Source of the DNA: an uncultured Desulfobacter sp.
GTDB taxonomy: Bacteria > Desulfobacterota > Desulfobacteria > Desulfobacterales > Desulfobacteraceae
Length of the DNA: 64,000 bases
Assembly: GCF_963665355.1 (NCBI RefSeq)
Contig: NZ_OY762229.1
Span: 4,278,001 to 4,342,000, forward strand
Direction: 5' to 3'
The position numbers and the translations under genes were made by a program. The notes beneath the pieces were generated by a model. It worked only from the letters and a program-made list of their open reading frames with translations, searched no databases and was not told the DNA's origin. Below, one piece after another: positions 1 through 8,774 of the stretch. Position 1 is the stretch's first letter. Every line of letters starts with the position of its first letter.

Positions 1-1
1 T

Positions 2-223
2 TCACCTGTTGTTTATTATAGCCAAAACGAAACAGCTGCTGGGTTCTCCATGGCCAGGTCCATTGAAACATCCGCGATATCCGGGCATTTTTCCCATTCA
101 ACCCATACCGCCTATCTGGATATTTTTTCCTGCAATACCTATGAACCCCGTGAGTTGGCAGAATTTGCACTGTCTTCTTTTCGAGGCCGGCACTACAGAA
201 TGCAGGTTGCTTTAAGGCAGTAA
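2..223 (+). CDS. speD: S-adenosylmethionine decarboxylase, C-terminal part (partial at window edge)
   Basis: Frame 2 is open from the first bases to TAA at 221-223 and encodes about 73 residues of a C-terminus. The segment SGHFSHSTHTAYLDIFSC followed by YEPRELAEFA resembles the C-terminal core of bacterial AdoMet decarboxylase, where an aromatic-rich strand precedes a final helix. The enzyme makes decarboxylated AdoMet, the aminopropyl donor for spermidine. The next gene, 20 bp downstream, is spermidine synthase, which supports the call. The pyruvoyl cleavage site lies outside the window. Another open frame over the same bases (9-215) gives a proline-rich peptide without family features and is a shadow. 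Confidence 0.75.
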   Translation, partial: SPVVYYSQNETAAGFSMARSIETSAISGHFSHSTHTAYLDIFSCNTYEPRELAEFALSSFRGRHYRMQVALRQ

Positions 224-243
224 ATTTTGTTCGAAAGAGATAA

Positions 244-1116
244 ATGACAAATTTAAGCAGGCTTCAAAATGGATGGTTTTCGGAAACCAACCCCATGTGG
301 GACGGCATTGCTCTTTCTCTGAAGGTAGAGTCGCTTCTTTACAGTAAAAAAAGCAGATTCCAGCAGATTGACCTGTATCAGACGAGCTCACACGGTAAAA
401 TGCTGGTACTTGACGGTATTATTCAACTCACCGAACGGGACGAATTCAGTTACCAGGAGATGATGGCTCATCTTCCCCTTTTTGCTCATCCCAACCCTGA
501 AAATGTGCTTGTAATCGGCGGAGGGGATGGTGGTGTTCTGCGTGAGATTAATCGTCACGATGATATCTGCTCTATTGATTTCTGTGAAATTGATGAAGAG
601 GTTATCAAGGTTTCAAGACAGTTTCTGCCGACCCTGGCCTGTGGCTTTGACGATCCCAGAGTCACTGCCCATATCGGTGACGGGGCTGCCTTTGTCCGGA
701 AGCATCCCGATTGTTATGATGTCATTATTGTAGACTCTTCGGATCCGGTTGGCCCTGGAGAGTCTTTGTTTGAAAATCAGTTTTACCAGGATTTAAAGCA
801 AGCGCTTAAGCCCGGTGGCCTGATCTCAACCCAGGGTGAATCCATTTTTCTTCACCCGGACTGGGTTGAAACACTGATGGGTATAACACGGTCTTTGTTT
901 GCCATACATGCCTATGCCAATATTATTGTCCCCACATATACCGGAGGTCACGTCGGCATATGCTTAGGGTCTTTGGGGCCAAAGCTGTCAACGGCGGCAC
1001 GACCTGTGCCCGAAAAACTTCAATCCCAGCTCCGATACTATAGTCCGGAAGTGCACACGGCCTCTTTTGTGCTTCCGTATTTTGCAGAAAAAATGCTGAA
1101 AGGCGAAAGTATATGA
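244..1116 (+). CDS. speE: Spermidine synthase (polyamine aminopropyltransferase)
   Basis: A 290-residue protein of normal family length. It transfers the aminopropyl group of decarboxylated AdoMet to putrescine in the cytosol. Visible motifs are the nucleotide-binding loop VIGGGDGGVLRE (about 90-101), the acidic CEID after the next strand, and YDVIIVDSSDPVGP (about 158-172) carrying the catalytic aspartate region. The N-terminal tetramerisation-type strand (KMLVLDG) and QLTERDEFSYQEMMAH are also typical. It follows speD by 20 bp and its stop overlaps the next start (ATGA), so speD, speE and the acetyltransferase gene are probably one transcript. Confidence 0.95.
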   Translation: MTNLSRLQNGWFSETNPMWDGIALSLKVESLLYSKKSRFQQIDLYQTSSHGKMLVLDGIIQLTERDEFSYQEMMAHLPLFAHPNPENVLVIGGGDGGVLREINRHDDICSIDFCEIDEEVIKVSRQFLPTLACGFDDPRVTAHIGDGAAFVRKHPDCYDVIIVDSSDPVGPGESLFENQFYQDLKQALKPGGLISTQGESIFLHPDWVETLMGITRSLFAIHAYANIIVPTYTGGHVGICLGSLGPKLSTAARPVPEKLQSQLRYYSPEVHTASFVLPYFAEKMLKGESI

Positions 1117-1538
1117 AATCAAATGAGGTAAAAGGGATTGAGATAAAACTTGTGTGCACAGTGCCTGCCGATGAGTTTCAGGCCCTATACCAGGATGCCG
1201 GGTGGTGGCGGAAAGATTATACTATATCAGATGCATTTTTGCATCTCATTCCTGAAAAATCAGCATTGTTTGCAGGTGCTTTTTTTGAAAAAAAATTAAT
1301 TGGAATGGGAAGAGCCCTTTCCGATCTGTGCAGTGATGCTTATATTCAGGATGTTGCCGTGCTGACCGCCTATCAAAACCTTGGAATCGGCAGTATGATT
1401 GTGAGATTTCTGATCCAGGAACTGAAAAAACGAGGGGTGGACTGGATTGGACTGATCGGTGAACCGGGAACCAGTCTGTTTTATGAAAAACTGGGATTCA
1501 GGCAGATGAAAGATCACATCCCCTTTAAATTAGAATAA
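1113..1538 (+). CDS. GNAT-family N-acetyltransferase
   Basis: A 141-residue protein whose ATG overlaps the speE stop by four bases, implying translational coupling. The acetyl-CoA-binding region is visible: IQDVAVLTAYQNLGIGSMIV (about 72-91) contains the Q/R-x-x-G-x-G/A-type pyrophosphate loop in the form QNLGIGS. It is followed by a final strand and helix ending FYEKLGFR, the usual GNAT C-terminus. The substrate cannot be read from sequence. Its place after speDE makes polyamine acetylation possible, but similar small GNAT proteins act on amino acids or other amines, so this stays an inference. Confidence 0.85.
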   Translation: MKSNEVKGIEIKLVCTVPADEFQALYQDAGWWRKDYTISDAFLHLIPEKSALFAGAFFEKKLIGMGRALSDLCSDAYIQDVAVLTAYQNLGIGSMIVRFLIQELKKRGVDWIGLIGEPGTSLFYEKLGFRQMKDHIPFKLE

Positions 1539-1558
1539 CAGCCCATAAAGGAAAAACA

Positions 1559-2542
1559 ATGATATGTCATAGCCATCAATCAACAACCTACAATACGCCT
1601 TCAGTTGCCTGCAACTGTGCAGATGATCAGAAGACTGAACCGAATATACTGCAGCCCGGGAAATTTGATCTGGAAACCCGCGCCCAGATCCTTAATTTCC
1701 TGGGCCTTTATCCACCCTGTTCGTGTGAATACAGCTTTGTTAATCTGTTCTGCTGGCAGAACCTTTACCGCTATTCCTGGTTTATTTATAAAGGACGGTT
1801 GGTTATTCACGACGATCGCAGCCAGTCTCTGTTCATGCCCATAGGAGACGACCTTGAACCAGATGCATTGTTTGCTCTTTCAAAAAAGGCTGTTGCCGCA
1901 GGGCTTTCAGGAAACATTGGACTGGTACCAGAGTCTTACGTGGCTCTCTGGAAGGATCTCGATCGCTATTTCACTATTACCTGTGACAGGGATGCAGCTG
2001 ATTATGTTTACCTGACCGAGGAGCTGGCCGGGTTAAAAGGCAATAAACTGCATAAGAAAAAAAATCTTATTTCTCAGTTTAAGCGCGAGTATCCGGATTA
2101 TTCCTTGGTGACTATGGATGAGTATAATTGCAGGGCCGCGATGCAGTTTGATAGGCGTCTGATTGCTGCCATGCCCTCCACCCCCCATGCTCTGATTGAA
2201 GAGTCAGATGCAATGACTATGGCCTTCTCCCATTGGAAGGAGCTGGATTTAAACGGACTGATATTGATGGTTAAGGGCGAAATAGCCGCTTTTGCGGTTT
2301 TCAGTCCGCTGTCTGCAGACACTTGGGATGTACATTTTGAAAAATCAGATGTGAATTTCAAGGGGGCTTCCCAGATGATTAACCATGAAACAGCAAAGTA
2401 TTTGGAAGGGACTGCCCGCTACATTAACCGGGAACAGGATCTTGGTATACCGGGATTACGCCAGGCAAAATTGTCTTATGTTCCCCATGCGTTGCTTGAG
2501 CCTTATTTTTTGGTGCCCAAGCTAAATTCAAGATCCCATTAA
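1559..2542 (+). CDS. DUF2156 (LPG-synthase C-terminal-like) protein
   Basis: A 327-residue protein with no signal peptide or membrane segment. The sequence resembles the DUF2156 family, a tandem GNAT-like fold related to the catalytic C-terminal domain of phosphatidylglycerol lysyltransferase. Typical pieces are FVNLFCWQNLYRYSW near residue 60, the basic LHKKKNLISQFKREYPDY around 163, and the C-terminal YINREQDLGIPGLRQAKLSY. The first 25 residues are cysteine and histidine rich and may not all belong to the mature protein. Without the membrane-embedded flippase domain it is unlikely to be a lipid lysinylating enzyme. Function is unknown. It starts 20 bp after the GNAT gene and probably shares its transcript. 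Confidence 0.75.
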   Translation: MICHSHQSTTYNTPSVACNCADDQKTEPNILQPGKFDLETRAQILNFLGLYPPCSCEYSFVNLFCWQNLYRYSWFIYKGRLVIHDDRSQSLFMPIGDDLEPDALFALSKKAVAAGLSGNIGLVPESYVALWKDLDRYFTITCDRDAADYVYLTEELAGLKGNKLHKKKNLISQFKREYPDYSLVTMDEYNCRAAMQFDRRLIAAMPSTPHALIEESDAMTMAFSHWKELDLNGLILMVKGEIAAFAVFSPLSADTWDVHFEKSDVNFKGASQMINHETAKYLEGTARYINREQDLGIPGLRQAKLSYVPHALLEPYFLVPKLNSRSH

Positions 2543-2579
2543 ATCGGGGTGGGGTGGGCCTTTGATGGAGAGTGCCGGT

Positions 2580-2933
2580 TTATCCAATGGTGTCCAACAG
2601 GGTTCCGGTGGTTTCATCATAGGCCTGTGTCACTTTTGCGTTGGCCTCGAATCCGTTTTGGGATAGCACCTGATTAATCATTTCTTCTGCAATGTCAGTA
2701 TTGGACAATTCTTTTAAGGAACCGTCATTTTTGACAGGATCTTCAACTAAGGGGGCGCTTGCCTGGGTTGGGGATATGGAAGTTTTCACCTGACCATTTT
2801 TACCCTCAACATTATAGGCTCTGTTTGCCTTGAAATCATCCGACAGGGCGTTGGCAACATTATTTGAAGAAACCAATATCTTATTTGAAAAAGCCTTTAA
2901 TGCTGAGATATTATTCTGAATCATCATATTCAT
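2580..2933 (-). CDS. Small flagellar basal-body rod/hook-like protein
   Basis: A 117-residue protein. The N-terminus (NNISALKAFSNKILVSSNNVANA) matches the coiled-coil SxNNxAN motif of flagellar rod and hook proteins. The C-terminus (LSNTDIAEEMINQVLSQNGFEANAKV) matches the matching C-terminal helix of FlgC/FlgG-type proteins. The middle is only about 50 residues, so this is a minimal rod-like protein, shorter than FlgC (about 135-150). A GGAG sequence lies upstream of the ATG at 2933. No other flagellar gene is nearby, so it is either a stand-alone accessory rod protein or a diverged paralogue. It is co-directional with the HExxH gene immediately upstream. Confidence 0.7.
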   Translation of the reverse strand: MNMMIQNNISALKAFSNKILVSSNNVANALSDDFKANRAYNVEGKNGQVKTSISPTQASAPLVEDPVKNDGSLKELSNTDIAEEMINQVLSQNGFEANAKVTQAYDETTGTLLDTIG

Positions 2934-2994
2934 GATTGTTATCTCCGTTTTTAATTCATGATATCAAAGAGTTATCTGCATTGCAATATGTTTT

Positions 2995-3720
2995 TTAAAC
3001 AGCGATGTAAAATGGTTTTCGGCTATCCTGGGTGGGGGTATTCTGGCCGAACATATTGGCTGTTTTGGTGTACGCATCAGATATCTGCTTTTGGATATAA
3101 CCGGTCACAGCTGCCTCCATCTTTTCCGCTTGCTCTTCAGCTATGCGCTGTGTTATTTCAGCCATCGCTTTGGCTGCCTGAGATGCTGCGTTGGATGCAA
3201 CTTTCAAGTCCTGTGAGGATGGCTCGGCAGGGGCTAAAGCCGCGGCACGCACCTGCCTCATTTTTTTTAATGTTGCTTCAGGGTCTCCGGATTCGGGTGA
3301 TGCGTCAATATTGACCTCTCCACCTACTGCGTAGTTTTTTCCATCGGGGCCCTGCTTGTAGGAAAAGGTGGCTCCGGAGGTAATAAATTCTCCCCCTGCA
3401 GCAATATGGGCCATTTCATGTGCCCGAACTTGGGTATCAGCTTTTTCAAGTTCTGCAACTAATAGTTTTTCTTCCTGGCTAAGTCCCGATTCAGTCGTTG
3501 AGCTTGACGGTTGGCTTTCTTTCTGAGACTCCTGATCTTCTGGGGTTTGGGAGGCGGGTTCATTTTGTTCTTCTTCGTCAGGAAGGCGTGGGGGATCACT
3601 GATATCCATGCCCTGTGTCCGGGATTGGGACCCGTAGGGTGAAGATATCGTATCATCCCCCTGTCCAAGGGCGGATTGATATGAATAATAGCTGGTGTCT
3701 TCTGCAGCTTGAATATTCAT
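2995..3720 (-). CDS. SprA-like putative metalloprotease with HEMAH motif
   Basis: A 241-residue protein with a clear Shine-Dalgarno (AAGGGGG) before the ATG at 3720. Residues about 1-75 are low-complexity, rich in S, Q, E and P. The core ADTQVRAHEMAHIAAGG (about 95-111) carries an HExxH-type zinc motif, followed by GATFSYKQGPDGKNYAVGGE and PEATLKKMRQVRAAALAPAEPSS, typical of the SprA-related putative metalloprotease family. No signal peptide is seen. It lies directly upstream of the flagellar rod-like gene, with 61 bp between them. Proteolytic activity is inferred only from the motif. Confidence 0.7.
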   Translation of the reverse strand: MNIQAAEDTSYYSYQSALGQGDDTISSPYGSQSRTQGMDISDPPRLPDEEEQNEPASQTPEDQESQKESQPSSSTTESGLSQEEKLLVAELEKADTQVRAHEMAHIAAGGEFITSGATFSYKQGPDGKNYAVGGEVNIDASPESGDPEATLKKMRQVRAAALAPAEPSSQDLKVASNAASQAAKAMAEITQRIAEEQAEKMEAAVTGYIQKQISDAYTKTANMFGQNTPTQDSRKPFYIAV

Positions 3721-3816
3721 TACATGCCCCCTTAAATATTATATTATTTAATATATCAATTAATCATGAAATTTCAACTCCTTATTTGGGGGTGATATCC
3801 AATTGTTGAATCGGTG

Positions 3817-3845
3817 TTGACAAATATCAGGGATACGCGTATTTT
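3817..3845 (+). promoter_or_regulatory. Predicted sigma-70 promoter upstream of hisB
   Basis: TTGACA (3817-3822), a 17-bp spacer and TATTTT (3840-3845). It lies about 120 bp upstream of the hisB ATG at 3964 in the divergent gap with the HExxH gene. The -35 is perfect and the -10 matches four of six consensus positions. Confidence 0.5.
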
Positions 3846-3963
3846 AGGAAGATTCGTTGTGGCGTATTTACACCATAACATACCGAAAAGGCGAAGTATA
3901 CGGTGCCAATTAATGAAAATGTTGTATAAAACAGATTTCTGCCGGTTTCAAGGAATTTTTTTT

Positions 3964-4551
3964 ATGAGTCGACAATCTGAGGTGTCAAGGCAGACTAAGG
4001 AAACCCGGATAGATATCCGGCTGGATCTGGACGGACAGGGAAAAGCTGAGATCAGCACAGGTATTCCTTTTTTTGACCACATGCTTACAGCTTTTGCGGT
4101 TCATGGCTTTTTTGACCTTCGGATTGCAGCCACAGGCGATCTTGAGGTGGATTTTCATCATACTGTAGAAGATACCGGCATTGTACTAGGGCAGGCAATT
4201 CAGCAGGCATTGTCGGAAAAAGGTGGTATTCGGAGGTTTGGGGATGCAAGCGTTCCCATGGACGAATCCCTGTCCCGGATAACCATTGATTTGTCCAATC
4301 GGCCTTATCTTGTTTATAATATCCCCCACGATTTGAAATCCCGGGGGGCTTTCGATGCCTATCTTGCCAGGGAATTCTTTCAGGCAGTCTGTGTCAAAGG
4401 TGGATTTAACCTGCATATCAATACCTTATACGGAGAAAATGAACACCACGTGCTTGAGTCCATATTCAAAGCGTTTGGACGGTCTTTGTATGCGGCGACC
4501 CGTCCGGTTTCTCAAGTACCAGGTGTGTTGTCCACCAAGGGATGTTTGTAG
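3964..4551 (+). CDS. hisB: Imidazoleglycerol-phosphate dehydratase
   Basis: A 195-residue protein from the ATG at 3964, preceded by AAGGA at about 11 bases. The frame is open further upstream (to 3814), but that stretch covers the promoter and lacks family similarity. It catalyses the sixth histidine-biosynthesis step, dehydrating imidazoleglycerol phosphate to imidazole acetol phosphate. The metal-binding motifs are plain: FFDHML near residue 37, the HHTVEDTG block, and the second repeat ending GENEHHVLES. The phosphatase domain found in the E. coli fusion is absent, as usual outside enterics. No other his gene is adjacent. Confidence 0.95.
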   Translation: MSRQSEVSRQTKETRIDIRLDLDGQGKAEISTGIPFFDHMLTAFAVHGFFDLRIAATGDLEVDFHHTVEDTGIVLGQAIQQALSEKGGIRRFGDASVPMDESLSRITIDLSNRPYLVYNIPHDLKSRGAFDAYLAREFFQAVCVKGGFNLHINTLYGENEHHVLESIFKAFGRSLYAATRPVSQVPGVLSTKGCL

Positions 4552-4651
4552 TTAATTACACCATTCGTTGTTGACAGGTCATATTTACTGTTTATTTTGT
4601 GATGTTTTAATCACATGATATATTGAGATTTTGGAGTTTGCACCGCCCAAA

Positions 4652-6433
4652 ATGTTGATCCCTGAAGAAAAAATTGCAGAGATTATAGCTGCCTCGGATA
4701 TTTTAGATGTTGTTTCCGAGGCAGTTATTTTAAAAAAGTCAGGTAAAAATTTCTTTGGTCTGTGTCCTTTTCATTCCGAAAAATCGCCTTCCTTTTCTGT
4801 AAATCCAGATAAGCAGATTTTTCATTGCTTTGGGTGCAGTGCCGGTGGCAATGTCCTGTCGTTTGTCATGAAATACCATGGAATCTCCTTTCCTGAAGCT
4901 GCAAGGATGCTGGCCAGAAAATACAACATTGTCATTGATACCCGGGAAATGAATCCTCAACAGCGTAAAGCGCTGCACGTCCGGGAATCTCTCTTCCGCC
5001 TGAATAAAAGGGTGATGCAGGTCTATACAAATTTCCTCAATGACCCGTTAAATGGTCGCTTGGCCAGACAGTATCTTGAACGGCGGGGAACCAGTAAACA
5101 GATTATCGAGCAGTTTGGGCTCGGATACGCCCCTGATGCCTGGGATGCTGTTGTTAATTTTCTGAAAGAAGAGAAAGTTACTAAAGGGGTCGCATTAGGT
5201 TCGGGGTTGGTGCTGGAGAAAAAACAGAAAAACGGCTTTTATGACAGATTTCGAAGCCGGCTGATGTTTCCTATTTTTGACATCAATATGCAGGTGGCCG
5301 GATTTGGCGGACGAGTCATGGATGACGGCATGCCCAAATACATGAACTCTCCTGAGACGATAGTGTATAGTAAAAGCCGAATCCTCTACGGATTGCATGC
5401 GGCAAAACAGGCGTGCCGCAGACAGGGTCAAGTTTTTATTGTGGAAGGCTATTTTGACTTTCTTTCCCTTTATCAGCACGGAATCGAAAATTGTGTGGCA
5501 AGTCTTGGTACTGCCCTGACCCAGGAACATGTCAGGGTTCTTAAGGGATATGCAGCAACCATGATTCTGGTTTTTGACTCCGATGACGCGGGCATAAAGG
5601 CTGCCAAAAGAAGCATTGATGTTTTTGTTCAGGAGGGAATTGATACCAGGATTCTGGTGTTGCCGGATAACAACGATCCCGATTCCTATGTCATGGCCCA
5701 TGGCCGGGATGCCTTTCTTGGGCTCGCAGATAAGGCTAAAACGGTAATGCAGTTTTTGCTCCAGCTCGCCCTGGATACCCACGGTAATTCCGTCGAGGGG
5801 CGTATAAAGATTTTGGACGAAATGAAGCAGCATTTGGCCATGGTTCAGGATTATGCAGTCCGTTCAATTTATATTCGCCTGCTTTCTGAAACATTGAATA
5901 TTGATGAAAAGGCAGTCCTTGAAAAAGTAAAAGAGACCTTTGAAAAACAGGCAAACCGTCAGGTTCGAACGCCTTTGATTCCCAATAACGAAGATCTCTC
6001 CTCTGATATTCTGGAATCAGACCCCAGGGAAATACAGATCCTTTCCATGATGCTCCACTGGCCTGAACTCATACCTGTCGCTGTGGAAAAAAAAGTGGTT
6101 CCCTCCTTTTATTCAAAGACGCTTCAACAGCTTGGCTGCTTAATCATTGACAGCGGGGCAGATAGACAAAATATTGTGGGTGCGGTCATGGCCCGGGTTG
6201 AAACCGACCAGGACCGTAAATTGATTGCATCCATGGCTATGGAAGATTATACCGGGGTCCAGGATCCAGTACAGACATTTGTAACCCTGGCCAACCGGAT
6301 TATAAAAATAAAAGATAAAACCGACAGAGTAATTGTCAGTGAACTAACAAAAGTAAAAGAGGGCTGTGATGTTGATGTGATCAAGCTGCTTAAACTTAAA
6401 CAGCAGCAGATTCAGCAGTTGCATAACAGTTAA
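4652..6433 (+). CDS. dnaG: DNA primase DnaG
   Basis: Synthesises RNA primers for DNA replication. From ATG 4652 the protein has 593 residues. An in-frame TTG at 4631 would add seven residues, but the ATG puts the start where DnaG proteins usually begin ([10 protein letters not shown]). The CHC2 zinc finger is formed by C38, H41, C59 and C62. The RNA-polymerase core follows ([19 protein letters not shown]) and then the TOPRIM domain with [12 protein letters not shown] and [11 protein letters not shown], giving the conserved E and DxD. The C-terminal helicase-binding region is about 170 residues. It is 23 bp upstream of rpoD, the classic macromolecular-synthesis pairing, here without rpsU. Confidence 0.96.
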   Translation: MLIPEEKIAEIIAASDILDVVSEAVILKKSGKNFFGLCPFHSEKSPSFSVNPDKQIFHCFGCSAGGNVLSFVMKYHGISFPEAARMLARKYNIVIDTREMNPQQRKALHVRESLFRLNKRVMQVYTNFLNDPLNGRLARQYLERRGTSKQIIEQFGLGYAPDAWDAVVNFLKEEKVTKGVALGSGLVLEKKQKNGFYDRFRSRLMFPIFDINMQVAGFGGRVMDDGMPKYMNSPETIVYSKSRILYGLHAAKQACRRQGQVFIVEGYFDFLSLYQHGIENCVASLGTALTQEHVRVLKGYAATMILVFDSDDAGIKAAKRSIDVFVQEGIDTRILVLPDNNDPDSYVMAHGRDAFLGLADKAKTVMQFLLQLALDTHGNSVEGRIKILDEMKQHLAMVQDYAVRSIYIRLLSETLNIDEKAVLEKVKETFEKQANRQVRTPLIPNNEDLSSDILESDPREIQILSMMLHWPELIPVAVEKKVVPSFYSKTLQQLGCLIIDSGADRQNIVGAVMARVETDQDRKLIASMAMEDYTGVQDPVQTFVTLANRIIKIKDKTDRVIVSELTKVKEGCDVDVIKLLKLKQQQIQQLHNS

Positions 6434-6456
6434 CTTTAAGCCTTTGGGAGGCGTAT

Positions 6457-8370
6457 ATGGCAGATAAGACCAGCAGGTCTGAGCAAGGTGTGATGATCGG
6501 CAAGGAAGAAATGCGCAGACTCATCAAAAAGGGTGAGGAAACAGGTGTACTGTCCTTTGCCGAAATCAATGACGCCATTTCAGATGATTTGCAATCCTTT
6601 GATCAGATAGATGATATTGTTATTCAGTTCCAGGAACTGGGTATTGAACTGGTTGATGACAGAGGCGAGGATATGGATGACGGTGACGAGGATATGCCCA
6701 CCATAAACCCTGGTAAGGCAAAAAGTCCCCAAAAGGCATCCCGGTCGTCCTCTTTCAGGTCATCAAAGGACAGAAGAGACGACAGTTCTGTTTCCGACGC
6801 AGATGATGACGACGGTCTTGACGATGATATGGACAAGAAAGGGGGGAAGGATATTTTTTCTTCCCGGCGTGAGCGTTCTGATATGGAATTCGGCGCGGTC
6901 ACGGACCCTGTGAAAATGTATCTCAAAGAGATGGGTATGGTCACCCTGCTCAGTCGTGAAGGTGAAATTGAAATCGCCAAAAAAATAGAGATTGGGGAGC
7001 GGGATGTGCTTCGGGCCATGCTTGATTGTCCCTTGGCACTGAATACCATTTTTATGTACGGAAAAAAAATGGAAGATAAATCCATGCGACCCAAGCATGT
7101 ATTGCGGGACGTGGATGAGGGAGACGGGATGGTTGATGAAGTCTCCAAACAGGAAAAGTTCCTGGAATCCCTGTCCCAGATAAAAACCTTGCATGAACAG
7201 AGTCAGGCATGTCGTGATCAGCTTGAAAGCGTCAGGAAAGGTACAAAAAAATACAGCACTCTCGGGGAACAGATTGACAGCAACACAGAAGAAATTTTTG
7301 AGCTGCTTAAAAGCTGGCGGTTTGAATCCAATGTCATTGATAATATAGAAAAGAGTATCAGAAGCACTATAACCTGGTTTCAAACCGTGGATGATCTTTT
7401 GGCCATGTGTGCAAAAACCTTTAATGTGCAGCCCAGCACCATGATGAAACAGATAAAAAGCCAGGATGTTTTTGTTGAATGGGCGACTACAAGAAACGAT
7501 ATCACGCCAGAACGTGCCACTGTCCTTTTTGATGATATCAATGCGTTATCTCACCAGGTTTCCGTAAAAAGGGACCTTGTAAAAGGCAATGTGGAGGAAC
7601 TAACTGCGATTATCCAGGGTATTGAAATAGGACGTAAGAAAGCGGACTCTGCCAAACGGGAACTGGTACGTGCCAACCTGAGACTTGTGGTGAGTATTGC
7701 CAAAAAATATACCAATAGGGGGCTGCAGTTTCTTGATTTAATCCAGGAAGGCAATATAGGTTTGATGAAAGCGGTCGATAAATTTGAATACCGCCGGGGA
7801 TACAAGTTTTCCACGTATGCCACCTGGTGGATCCGCCAGGCCATTACCCGCGCCATTGCCGACCAGGCCAGAACCATCAGGATTCCGGTTCATATGATTG
7901 AAACCATAAACAAGCTGATCCGCACTTCCCGATACCTGGTTCAGGAGATGGGCAAGGAACCTTCACCTGAGGAAATTGCTGAAAAAATGGAAATTCCCAT
8001 TGATAAGGTGCGCCGGGTCCTTAAGATCGCCAAGGAGCCCATTTCCCTGGAAACACCCATTGGGGAGGAAGAAGACAGTCATCTTGGGGATTTCATTGAG
8101 GATAAGAAATTTTCTATTCCTTCCGAGGCTGCCATTGATTTAAGTCTTGCCGAACAGACACGTAAAATACTGGCTACACTTACACCCAGGGAGGAAAAAG
8201 TGTTAAGGATGCGTTTTGGTATCGGAGAAAAGTCAGATCATACCCTGGAAGAAGTTGGAAAAGATTTTACCGTTACAAGGGAGCGTATCCGTCAGATAGA
8301 AGCCAAGGCGTTACGTAAACTTCGTCATCCGACCAGGAGTAAAAAGTTAAAAACATTTATTGAAAATTGA
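6457..8370 (+). CDS. rpoD: RNA polymerase primary sigma factor (sigma-70)
   Basis: A 637-residue primary sigma factor preceded by GGGAGG. Region 1.1 is at the N-terminus ([20 protein letters not shown]), then an acidic Asp-rich linker (about 65-135). Region 1.2 is at [20 protein letters not shown]. The non-conserved region lies between 1.2 and 2.1. Regions 2.1-2.4 include [20 protein letters not shown] and [20 protein letters not shown]. Region 3 follows, and region 4.2 ends with [20 protein letters not shown]. The complete set of regions marks a group 1 housekeeping sigma rather than an alternative one. It is transcribed with dnaG. Confidence 0.97.
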   Translation: MADKTSRSEQGVMIGKEEMRRLIKKGEETGVLSFAEINDAISDDLQSFDQIDDIVIQFQELGIELVDDRGEDMDDGDEDMPTINPGKAKSPQKASRSSSFRSSKDRRDDSSVSDADDDDGLDDDMDKKGGKDIFSSRRERSDMEFGAVTDPVKMYLKEMGMVTLLSREGEIEIAKKIEIGERDVLRAMLDCPLALNTIFMYGKKMEDKSMRPKHVLRDVDEGDGMVDEVSKQEKFLESLSQIKTLHEQSQACRDQLESVRKGTKKYSTLGEQIDSNTEEIFELLKSWRFESNVIDNIEKSIRSTITWFQTVDDLLAMCAKTFNVQPSTMMKQIKSQDVFVEWATTRNDITPERATVLFDDINALSHQVSVKRDLVKGNVEELTAIIQGIEIGRKKADSAKRELVRANLRLVVSIAKKYTNRGLQFLDLIQEGNIGLMKAVDKFEYRRGYKFSTYATWWIRQAITRAIADQARTIRIPVHMIETINKLIRTSRYLVQEMGKEPSPEEIAEKMEIPIDKVRRVLKIAKEPISLETPIGEEEDSHLGDFIEDKKFSIPSEAAIDLSLAEQTRKILATLTPREEKVLRMRFGIGEKSDHTLEEVGKDFTVTRERIRQIEAKALRKLRHPTRSKKLKTFIEN

Positions 8371-8386
8371 TACTTGAATGAAATTT

Positions 8387-8444
8387 CGTGTTTGGATGGC
8401 TCAATGGAGGGACATACGTTCCCCTGTCGAGCCATCCAAACACG
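8387..8444. repeat. Perfect 16-bp inverted repeat after rpoD
   Basis: Arms 8387-8402 and 8429-8444 are exact reverse complements (CGTGTTTGGATGGCTC), separated by a 26-base loop that can form a small GGG/CCC inner stem. AATT flanks extend the outer stem past a one-base bulge. There is no T-run after either arm, so it is not a standard intrinsic terminator, although it lies 16 bp past the rpoD stop and just before the tRNA promoter. Confidence 0.7.
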
Positions 8445-8453
8445 AATTAGCAC

Positions 8454-8482
8454 TTGACACAAAACAGGTGTTACTATATAAA
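8454..8482 (+). promoter_or_regulatory. Strong sigma-70 promoter for the tRNA gene
   Basis: Perfect TTGACA (8454-8459), a 17-bp spacer and TATAAA (8477-8482), 40 bp before the mature tRNA 5' end. It gives the tRNA its own promoter independent of dnaG-rpoD. Confidence 0.75.
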
Positions 8483-8522
8483 CTTCAAATTTGCTTGTAA
8501 CACAGTAGCAAAGCGGCTTTCC

Positions 8523-8599
8523 GGGCCTATAGCTCAGTTTGGCAGAGCCACCGGCTCATAACCGGTCGGTCCCTGGTTCGAATCCAGGTGGGCCCACCA
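8523..8599 (+). tRNA. tRNA with CAT anticodon, probably tRNA-Ile2 (lysidine type)
   Basis: A 77-nt cloverleaf with encoded CCA. The acceptor is GGGCCTA paired with TGGGCCC, with discriminator A. The anticodon arm ACCGG-CTCATAA-CCGGT places CAT at 34-36, and the T arm has GGTTCGAATCC. A CAT anticodon may be elongator Met, initiator Met or Ile2. The initiator is excluded because the 1-72 pair is G-C rather than mismatched. The acceptor pairs C4-G69 and C5-G68 are the known determinants for TilS, the lysidine synthetase that converts C34 so the tRNA reads AUA, and they argue for Ile2 over elongator Met. An automated caller would probably label it Met. Confidence 0.85.
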
Positions 8600-8723
8600 A
8601 AGAACTTGTTCATGAATGAGAGCTTAAATAGGAGGGCTGACAGATATGCTGAAAAGAGGGAAAGGATGACCAGGTCATACATGGATATGCCTGAAACGCA
8701 ATACGAAAATAAACAGAATCTAA

Positions 8724-8751
8724 AGCGTGGAGTGTACTCCACGCTTTTTTT
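8724..8751 (+). terminator. Rho-independent terminator of the tRNA transcript
   Basis: AGCGTGGAGTGTACTCCACGCT is a near-perfect palindrome (8724-8745) followed by seven T (8745-8751). It lies 125 bp after the tRNA and 24 bp before the Nif3-like gene. Confidence 0.85.
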
Positions 8752-8774
8752 ATTTAAGGCACATTGAAATCACA

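Noticed and set aside
5195-5833. 212-codon minus-strand frame inside dnaG
   Set aside because: Antisense shadow of the primase TOPRIM region.
8612-8767. 51-codon open frame between the tRNA and the Nif3-like gene
   Set aside because: It runs through the terminator hairpin and T-run and has no ribosome site or recognisable features.
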